Source of the DNA: an uncultured Deinococcales bacterium
GTDB taxonomy: Bacteria; Deinococcota; Deinococci; Deinococcales; Trueperaceae
Direction: 5' to 3'
Assembly (NCBI GenBank): GCA_937934635.1
Contig: CALGZD010000343.1
Span: 1 to 11,174, forward strand
Length of the DNA stretch: 11,174 bases
The first letter of the stretch is position 1, and the number at the start of each line of letters is the position of its first letter. The position numbers and the translations under genes are program-made. Positions 7,431 through 11,174 of the stretch are shown here, piece after piece. The notes under the pieces were generated by a model. That model did no database searches, was not told the DNA's origin, and saw only the letters and a list, made by a program, of their open reading frames with translations.

Positions 7431-7448
7431 AATAACTGTACAGTTATT
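7431..7448. promoter_or_regulatory. 18-bp perfect palindrome upstream of amtB, candidate operator
   Basis: AATAACTGTACAGTTATT is fully self-complementary with no spacer. Its centre is about 72 bp upstream of the amtB -35 box. The right part GTACAGTTATT is shared with the 26-bp repeat copies at 1776-1801 and 9628-9653. A nitrogen-control site is a reasonable guess from position only; it does not match the GlnR/TnrA or NtcA consensus as I know them. Confidence 0.45.
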
Positions 7449-7510
7449 CATTTTTAGCTTACTTTATTGCAAAATGTTCATTTCAATAACGTTTTAGTAA
7501 CGATTTTTTG

Positions 7511-7540
7511 TTGACATCCCTAAAAATGCTGTGCTACCTT
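7511..7540 (+). promoter_or_regulatory. Promoter of amtB
   Basis: A perfect -35 TTGACA (7511-7516) is followed 18 bp later by TACCTT (7535-7540; four of six matches to TATAAT). Transcription would start near 7547, giving a leader of about 120 nt before amtB. Confidence 0.6.
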
Positions 7541-7553
7541 CTTATTTGTGAAG

Positions 7554-7636
7554 ATTGCTTAATATTTGAGCAATTTTATAGTCAATGTTTTAAGACTTGA
7601 AGGCTTGTTCTTACAAACTGTCTGAGTCAACATTGA
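7554..7636 (+). other. Potentially structured 5' leader of amtB
   Basis: ATTGCT (7554-7559) can pair with AGCAAT (7569-7574). Downstream, TCAATGTT (7582-7589) plus GACT (7594-7597) pair with AGTC (7625-7628) plus AACATTGA (7629-7636), giving 12 bp with a 4-nt bulge. Inside it TTGT/ACAA (7605-7616) forms a small hairpin. The structure ends about 20 nt before the ribosome site. No known riboswitch class is recognised. Confidence 0.4.
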
Positions 7637-7655
7637 GAATTTTTAACCTTAGCTT

Positions 7656-7660
7656 GGAGG
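7656..7660 (+). promoter_or_regulatory. Ribosome-binding site of amtB
   Basis: GGAGG sits 9 nt before the ATG at 7670 and sets the start. Confidence 0.8.
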
Positions 7661-7669
7661 GTTACTCTT

Positions 7670-9049
7670 ATGAAGTCTTTAGAACTAAAGTCTTTAACAT
7701 CAGAATATTTAAAGTCTCTTTTAAGTAAGGGTGGAACAATTGCAACTGCTTTTGTCTCACTTTTGCTACTTTCAGGTGTAAACGCACAGGATGCTGAACC
7801 TGTGCTTAATGCTGCGGATACAGGCTGGATTTTGGTATCTACAGCCTTTGTTATTTTTATGGTTGTTGGTCTTGGATTCTTTTACGGCGGTTTGGTACGT
7901 CGTAAGAATGCACTCAACACCATCATGATGAGCTTCATTTCTCTTGGTATTGTTAGCATCACTTGGGCAATCATTGGTTACAGCTTTGCCTACGGTGAAG
8001 GTCATGCGCTCTTTGGTTTAAGCCTTGACTACCTTGCTATGAGAGGTATTGGTCTTCAGTTTGATGGTATTCCCTTAATTCTAGATTTTGCTTTCCAAGG
8101 TGCTTTTGCAATTATCACTGCTGCACTTATCTCAGGTGCAATTGTTGAGCGTATGCGCTTTAGTGCTTATATGTTCTTTATTACTATCTGGAGTGTTTTA
8201 GGCTATGCGGTTATGGCATTCTGGGTATGGGGCGGTGGTCTATTTGATTTTGGTCATCATGGTCTATTTGGTTTGAATGATGCTATTGACTTTGCTGGTG
8301 GTACTGTAGTTCACATCAATGCTGCTATTGCTGCACTTGTACTCGCAAGCATGATTGGCAAACGCAAAGACCATGGCAACAAAGCTATGCTTCCTCACCA
8401 AGTACCGTTTACACTTTTAGGTGCAGGTATCTTGTGGGTAGGTTGGTTTGGGTTTAATGGTGGTAGTGCTTATGCTGCAGATTCAATTGCTGCACTTGCT
8501 ATGACCAATACACTACTTGCTCCTGCTGCTGCAATCCTTGCATGGGCAACACTTGACTATGTTCGTACAGGTAAAGTTACTGCTGTTGGTTTAGCAACTG
8601 CAATTATCGTGGGTCTTGTAGGTATTACACCAGGTGCTGGTGTTATGAGCCCAATTTCTGCAATCCTAGTTGGTTTAATTACAGCAATTCCTTGTTATTT
8701 ATTCATCGAATGGCGTGCTAGCAGTGGTTTAGATGATTCACTTGATGTCTTTGGTGCGCACGGTCTAGGTGGTATTGTCGGCTCACTTCTAACAGGTGTT
8801 TTTGTAAGCACAAACTGGGGTGGCGATGTAAACGGTAGTGCAACACAATTTATGTCGCAGCTAGTTGCTGTTGTTATTGCTATTGGTTACAGTGTTGTTA
8901 TCACATTTATCATTGCTAGTGTCACAAGATTATTCTTCCCACTACGTGCTCCAGACAGTATAGAAGATGTTGGATTGGATGTTGCTATGCATGGTGAAGA
9001 AGCCTATAGTGATGGCGAAGGCGCAATCCTTATTCCTGTTGGTGACTAA
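7670..9049 (+). CDS. amtB: Ammonium channel AmtB (Amt/Rh family)
   Basis: Trimeric inner-membrane channel carrying ammonium or ammonia into the cell for glutamine synthesis. The 459 residues comprise a hydrophobic signal-like segment (about 22-39, likely cut after VNA), then about eleven membrane helices starting near 51. Family markers are intact: GLGFFYGGLVRRKN (67-80), D207 and H215 in DFAGGTVVHINAA (the first pore histidine), W259 and F262 in GWFGFNGGS, and DVFGAHGLGGIVG with the second pore histidine H364. F145 lies where the outer Phe gate is expected. The C-terminal cytoplasmic tail (about 425-459) is acidic and includes ADS/DVGLD-type residues that in relatives contact PII. It is followed by glnK on the same strand, the usual partner, but after an unusual 224-bp gap. 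Expression probably starts at the promoter at 7511-7540. Confidence 0.97.
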   Translation: MKSLELKSLTSEYLKSLLSKGGTIATAFVSLLLLSGVNAQDAEPVLNAADTGWILVSTAFVIFMVVGLGFFYGGLVRRKNALNTIMMSFISLGIVSITWAIIGYSFAYGEGHALFGLSLDYLAMRGIGLQFDGIPLILDFAFQGAFAIITAALISGAIVERMRFSAYMFFITIWSVLGYAVMAFWVWGGGLFDFGHHGLFGLNDAIDFAGGTVVHINAAIAALVLASMIGKRKDHGNKAMLPHQVPFTLLGAGILWVGWFGFNGGSAYAADSIAALAMTNTLLAPAAAILAWATLDYVRTGKVTAVGLATAIIVGLVGITPGAGVMSPISAILVGLITAIPCYLFIEWRASSGLDDSLDVFGAHGLGGIVGSLLTGVFVSTNWGGDVNGSATQFMSQLVAVVIAIGYSVVITFIIASVTRLFFPLRAPDSIEDVGLDVAMHGEEAYSDGEGAILIPVGD

Positions 9050-9050
9050 G

Positions 9051-9104
9051 CATCAAACCGCTTTGCTGTTTGATGGGTTAGATTTGAACTATGTTCAAAT
9101 CTAA
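9051..9104 (+). other. Two consecutive hairpins directly after amtB
   Basis: CATCAAAC (9051-9058) pairs with GTTTGATG (9068-9075). Then TTAGATTTGAAC (9078-9089) pairs perfectly over 12 bp with GTTCAAATCTAA (9093-9104) across a TAT loop. Neither is GC-rich or followed by a T tract, so strong intrinsic termination is not expected. Partial attenuation, or mRNA processing or protection between amtB and glnK, is plausible. Confidence 0.65.
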
Positions 9105-9120
9105 TGGTGTCAGAAAACGT

Positions 9121-9164
9121 ATTGATTTACGTAATATTGATATGCGTAATATTGATTTACATAG
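9121..9164. repeat. 15-bp tandem repeat, about three copies
   Basis: Units ATTGATTTACGTAAT (9121-9135), ATTGATATGCGTAAT (9136-9150) and ATTGATTTACATAG (9151-9164, last base missing) follow head to tail in the amtB-glnK gap. Function unknown. Confidence 0.75.
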
Positions 9165-9238
9165 AGTGGATTCATTCTTACTCACGTCCGTTTGTCGATT
9201 TGTTTGAAGTTCAACAAATCGTGGAAGAGCTTTTAGTA
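9165..9238. repeat. Hairpin repeat element, copy B
   Basis: CGATTTGTT (9196-9204) pairs with AACAAATCG (9213-9221), followed by TGGAAGAGCTTTTAGTA as in copy A (5019-5063). The stem base that is A-T in copy A is G-C here, so pairing is conserved by a double change. The upstream flank GAGTGG..ATTCTTACTC is shared with copy C at 9658. Confidence 0.7.
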
Positions 9239-9260
9239 CAGCAATATGCTACTTAGAATT

Positions 9261-9266
9261 TAGGAG
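9261..9266 (+). promoter_or_regulatory. Ribosome-binding site of glnK
   Basis: TAGGAG lies 7 nt before the ATG at 9274. Confidence 0.75.
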
Positions 9267-9273
9267 AATACTA

Positions 9274-9627
9274 ATGAAGCTTGTAACTGCTTTTATTCGA
9301 AAAGAAAAATTGATTGATGTTATCTCAGCATTGTTTGACAAAAGCATTCATGGTCTTACTGTGTCAAATGTAAAAGGGCATGGTGGAGAAGGTGAAAAGG
9401 TTGAGACTTACAGAGGCACACGTGTTAAGAAAGAGCTAAATGAAAAGCTTAAACTTGAAATTGGTGTTTCGGATGATTTTGTTGACTTAACCATTCAGAC
9501 TGTTATGGATGCAGCGCGCACTGGTAATGTTGGTGATGGCAAGATTTTTGTGATACCTGTTGAAAAGGTTTATCGAATCCGTACAGGTGAAGAAGATAAT
9601 CAAGCTGTAACACCTGTTAAGAAATAA
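9274..9627 (+). CDS. glnK: PII nitrogen regulatory protein, GlnK type, with non-canonical T-loop
   Basis: Small trimeric signal protein that senses ATP/ADP and 2-oxoglutarate and, next to amtB, is expected to plug and release the ammonium channel. At 117 residues it has normal length. Conserved elements: MKLVTAFIR start; YRG at 46-48; K58 (2-oxoglutarate contact in relatives); B-loop TGNVGDGKIFV (83-93); R101 and R103 in YRIRTGE (nucleotide binding). The T-loop differs from E. coli GlnB/GlnK: Q39, a Mg/2-oxoglutarate ligand, is E39, and the uridylylation site Y51 is V51 in YRGTRV, with R50 in place of E50. Uridylylation at that residue is therefore impossible. Related T-loops of the GHGGE..YRGTRV type occur in other bacteria, as I recall. 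No glnD or glnE is in the window. A strong terminator follows. Confidence 0.95.
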   Translation: MKLVTAFIRKEKLIDVISALFDKSIHGLTVSNVKGHGGEGEKVETYRGTRVKKELNEKLKLEIGVSDDFVDLTIQTVMDAARTGNVGDGKIFVIPVEKVYRIRTGEEDNQAVTPVKK

Positions 9628-9653
9628 ACAGCGTTTTCACGAAATAACTGTAC
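9628..9653 (-). repeat. 26-bp dispersed repeat, copy 2 (inverted relative to copy 1)
   Basis: The reverse complement starts GTACAGTTATTTCGTG and ends AAACGCTGT, matching 1776-1801 with one difference. It begins at the base immediately after the glnK stop codon (9625-9627). Confidence 0.75.
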
Positions 9654-9657
9654 ACAC

Positions 9658-9697
9658 TGAGTGGCTTTATTCTTACTCGTTACGAAGCTCGCCGATT
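9658..9697. repeat. Partial copy C of the hairpin repeat family
   Basis: GAGTGG..ATTCTTACTC matches the flank of copy B (9165-9184) at 18 of 20 bases, and CTCGCCGATT matches copy A (5014-5023). The second arm of the hairpin and the conserved TGGAAGAGC tail are absent, so this looks like a truncated or decayed copy. Confidence 0.45.
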
Positions 9698-9733
9698 AAC
9701 TGCTAAAATAAACTAAAAATAGTGATTAGTTTG

Positions 9734-9761
9734 AGCGCCAGTTTTTGACTGGCGCTTTTTT
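9734..9761 (+). terminator. Rho-independent terminator of glnK
   Basis: AGCGCCAGT pairs with ACTGGCGCT (9 bp, GC-rich) around TTTTG, followed by six T counting the last stem base. The reverse strand lacks a T tract after the stem, so it mainly serves the amtB-glnK side. No separate terminator for the converging dehydrogenase gene was seen in 9762-9858. Confidence 0.92.
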
Positions 9762-9858
9762 GGTGCGCTTTGATTTTGCAGACTGGGCATAGTTGAAGAC
9801 ATGATTCAAAATGTAGTATCTATCTCCTAGAGTGCTATAGTAAAGATAATCTAGTGAG

Positions 9859-11174
9859 TTAAAACCATTCATGCTGCATGTCGTAAGGGGTTCGGTTTAA
9901 GCTTTTTAGCAATTCTGCTTGACTATGCATTTCAGGTAATTCCCACTCAAAGTGGTATTTGGCAGCTTGGAGTTTGCCTAGATAAAAGTTTTTGGCAGAT
10001 TCAGAAGGATTATTAGCTAAGCCTTGCTGAGCAGCAACACTTAGCTGTAACCAGACCCATGCCAATACAAGTTTGCCTGTAAAGTCGAGGTATTCGGTGG
10101 CATTGGCTAGGGCTAGGTTTGGGTTTTTTTGCATGGCAGAGGTGAGAGTAAGGGTAGTTTCTTGATGGAGGTGTAGGTAGGGCTCGAGCCCCCCTCCCAT
10201 ATCTCCCAAACCTACTTGCCCCTTAGCCTCCCCAATAGTTTCCTTAACAGCAGCAATGAATGTAAAGTAAAGCTTGCCATTACCAATTGTCGTTTTTCGC
10301 CCCAACAAATCAAGCCCCTGAATACCTTCAGTACCCTCATGGATTGGATTTAATCTATTATCTCTATAATACTGCTCTACAGGATATTCACGGATGTAGC
10401 CCGACCCACCCAAAACCTGAATTGCAAGATCATTTGCTTTAACGCCATAACGAGAAGACCAAGATTTGACAACAGGCGTTAGATAATCAAGCAGAGCAAG
10501 TTTCTGTTCTTTTTCAGTTTCATCTGTAAGTGTTTTTGTATCATCGACCAAGCGACTTGCAAGTAAACACAGTGCGATGCTTCCTTCAACATAAGACTTT
10601 TGTGCAAGCAACATGCGCCGAACATCGGCATGTTCAATAATGCTAACTTGTGGTGATTCTGGATCTTTGTTGGTTACGTGTCGTCCTTGTTTACGCTCTC
10701 TTGCAAATTCTAGCGAATAGCTATAACCCGCATAGCCCAAGCAAGCTGCCCCAAGCCCTACACCGATGCGTGCTTCATTCATCATTTGAAACATGTAGCT
10801 TAAGCCTTTGTGTGCTTCACCAAGCAGGTAGGCTTTACAGTTATCTTTTTCTCCAAAACTCAACACAGTAGAGGTCGTATTGCGATAGCCCATTTTGTGG
10901 AGCAAGCCAGCGAGTGCAACATCGTTCTTCTCACCAACTGTGCCATCATCATTTACTAAATATTTTGGGCAGATAAATAGCGATATACCTTTGACACCAG
11001 CAGGACCGTCGGGAATCTTTGCTAAAACCATGTGAACAATATTTTCAGTCAATTCATGGTCACCAGCCGAGATATAAATCTTCTGCCCTTTGAGGTGATG
11101 ACTTCCGTCTTCTTGCAGCGTAGCGGTTGTAGTTATGTCTGCAAGTGATGAGCCTTGAGCAGGTTCGGTCAGTG
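9859..11174 (-). CDS. Acyl-CoA dehydrogenase, large type with extra C-terminal domain (N-terminus beyond the right edge)
   Basis: FAD-dependent enzyme making the alpha-beta double bond in an acyl-CoA. The visible 437 residues begin inside the middle domain at LTEPAQGSS, the flavin-contacting signature. The frame continues open to the window edge, so a start at the TTG codon at 11052 is not real. EARIGVGLGAACLGYAGYSYSLEFARERKQGR and the helical domain follow, with IQVLGGSGYIREYPVEQYYRD and HEGTEGIQGLDLLGRK, whose Glu (visible residue 279) is the expected catalytic base. About 150 further residues form the extra C-terminal domain found in the 600-residue FadE/AcdB class. Members act on long-chain acyl-CoA or, for DmdC, on methylmercaptopropionyl-CoA; sequence here does not separate these. 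It converges with glnK and has no visible operon partner. Confidence 0.93.
   Translation of the reverse strand, partial: LTEPAQGSSLADITTTATLQEDGSHHLKGQKIYISAGDHELTENIVHMVLAKIPDGPAGVKGISLFICPKYLVNDDGTVGEKNDVALAGLLHKMGYRNTTSTVLSFGEKDNCKAYLLGEAHKGLSYMFQMMNEARIGVGLGAACLGYAGYSYSLEFARERKQGRHVTNKDPESPQVSIIEHADVRRMLLAQKSYVEGSIALCLLASRLVDDTKTLTDETEKEQKLALLDYLTPVVKSWSSRYGVKANDLAIQVLGGSGYIREYPVEQYYRDNRLNPIHEGTEGIQGLDLLGRKTTIGNGKLYFTFIAAVKETIGEAKGQVGLGDMGGGLEPYLHLHQETTLTLTSAMQKNPNLALANATEYLDFTGKLVLAWVWLQLSVAAQQGLANNPSESAKNFYLGKLQAAKYHFEWELPEMHSQAELLKSLNRTPYDMQHEWF

Larger units (their letters stand above)
7112..7669. other. Divergent regulatory region between dnaJ and amtB
   Basis: Counted from the longest possible dnaJ start, this 558-bp AT-rich spacer codes no visible gene. 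It carries a possible dnaJ promoter, a 10-bp inverted repeat at 7313-7337, an 18-bp palindrome at 7431-7448, a good promoter at 7511-7540 and a structured leader before amtB. The palindromes are about 220 and 107 bp upstream of the inferred amtB transcription start, positions suited to activators or to shared control of both genes. Confidence 0.7.

Noticed and set aside
9051..9104. Intrinsic terminator after amtB
   Set aside because: Two clear hairpins exist, but stems are AT-rich and no T run follows; listed as structured RNA instead.
1753..9737. AATAGTGATTAG followed by TTGAGCG at both 1753-1776 and 9718-9737
   Set aside because: The 12-base match is at chance level in an AT-rich 11-kb window, and the spacing to the second block differs; kept only as a weak hint next to the 26-bp repeat.
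11050..11052. Start of the acyl-CoA dehydrogenase at TTG 11052
   Set aside because: The frame stays open upstream and codes the flavin-binding LTEPAQGSS motif, so the true start lies beyond the window.

Overview
The window is an AT-rich bacterial segment with seven protein genes, two of them cut by the window edges. Three features point to a member or relative of the Deinococcus-Thermus phylum. RecG carries a long N-terminal extension, DnaJ has a Deinococcus-like zinc region, and recG appears leaderless, with a -10 box only 5 nt from its start codon. This placement is inference from remembered protein families; no search was run.

Layout. 1-1301 (-): N-terminal 433 residues of the RecG DNA helicase. 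1302-2476: a 1.2 kb AT-rich stretch with no convincing gene but several short repeats and palindromes. 2477-4573 (+): a secreted collagen-like protein with about 136 Gly-X-Y triplets, split by two near-identical calcium-loop-like Asp/Asn-rich inserts, followed by a strong terminator. 4574-5086: convergent spacer with a perfect 12-bp hairpin element. 5087-5881 (-): short-chain dehydrogenase. 5933-7057 (-): DnaJ co-chaperone, probably upstream of the dehydrogenase in one transcript. 7058-7669: divergent regulatory region with two long palindromes and a likely promoter with a structured leader. 7670-9049 (+): AmtB ammonium channel. 9050-9273: hairpins, a 15-bp tandem repeat and a second copy of the hairpin element. 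9274-9627 (+): PII signal protein (GlnK type) lacking the usual T-loop tyrosine, followed by a terminator. 9859-11174 (-): C-terminal part of an acyl-CoA dehydrogenase of the large type.

How genes connect. amtB and glnK form the expected nitrogen-uptake pair: PII binds and gates the ammonium channel according to energy and 2-oxoglutarate state. They are unusually far apart (224 bp), and the gap is packed with potential RNA structure. The collagen-like gene stands alone with its own ribosome site and terminator, as expected for a single-gene surface or extracellular fibre. RecG (fork repair), DnaJ (folding) and the acyl-CoA dehydrogenase (fatty-acid or related acyl-CoA oxidation) are housekeeping genes with no visible link to it.

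The least explained signals are intergenic. They are a 26-bp repeat present twice in opposite orientation about 7.8 kb apart, an 18-bp palindrome upstream of amtB that shares its core, and a hairpin element family with a compensatory base-pair change between copies.
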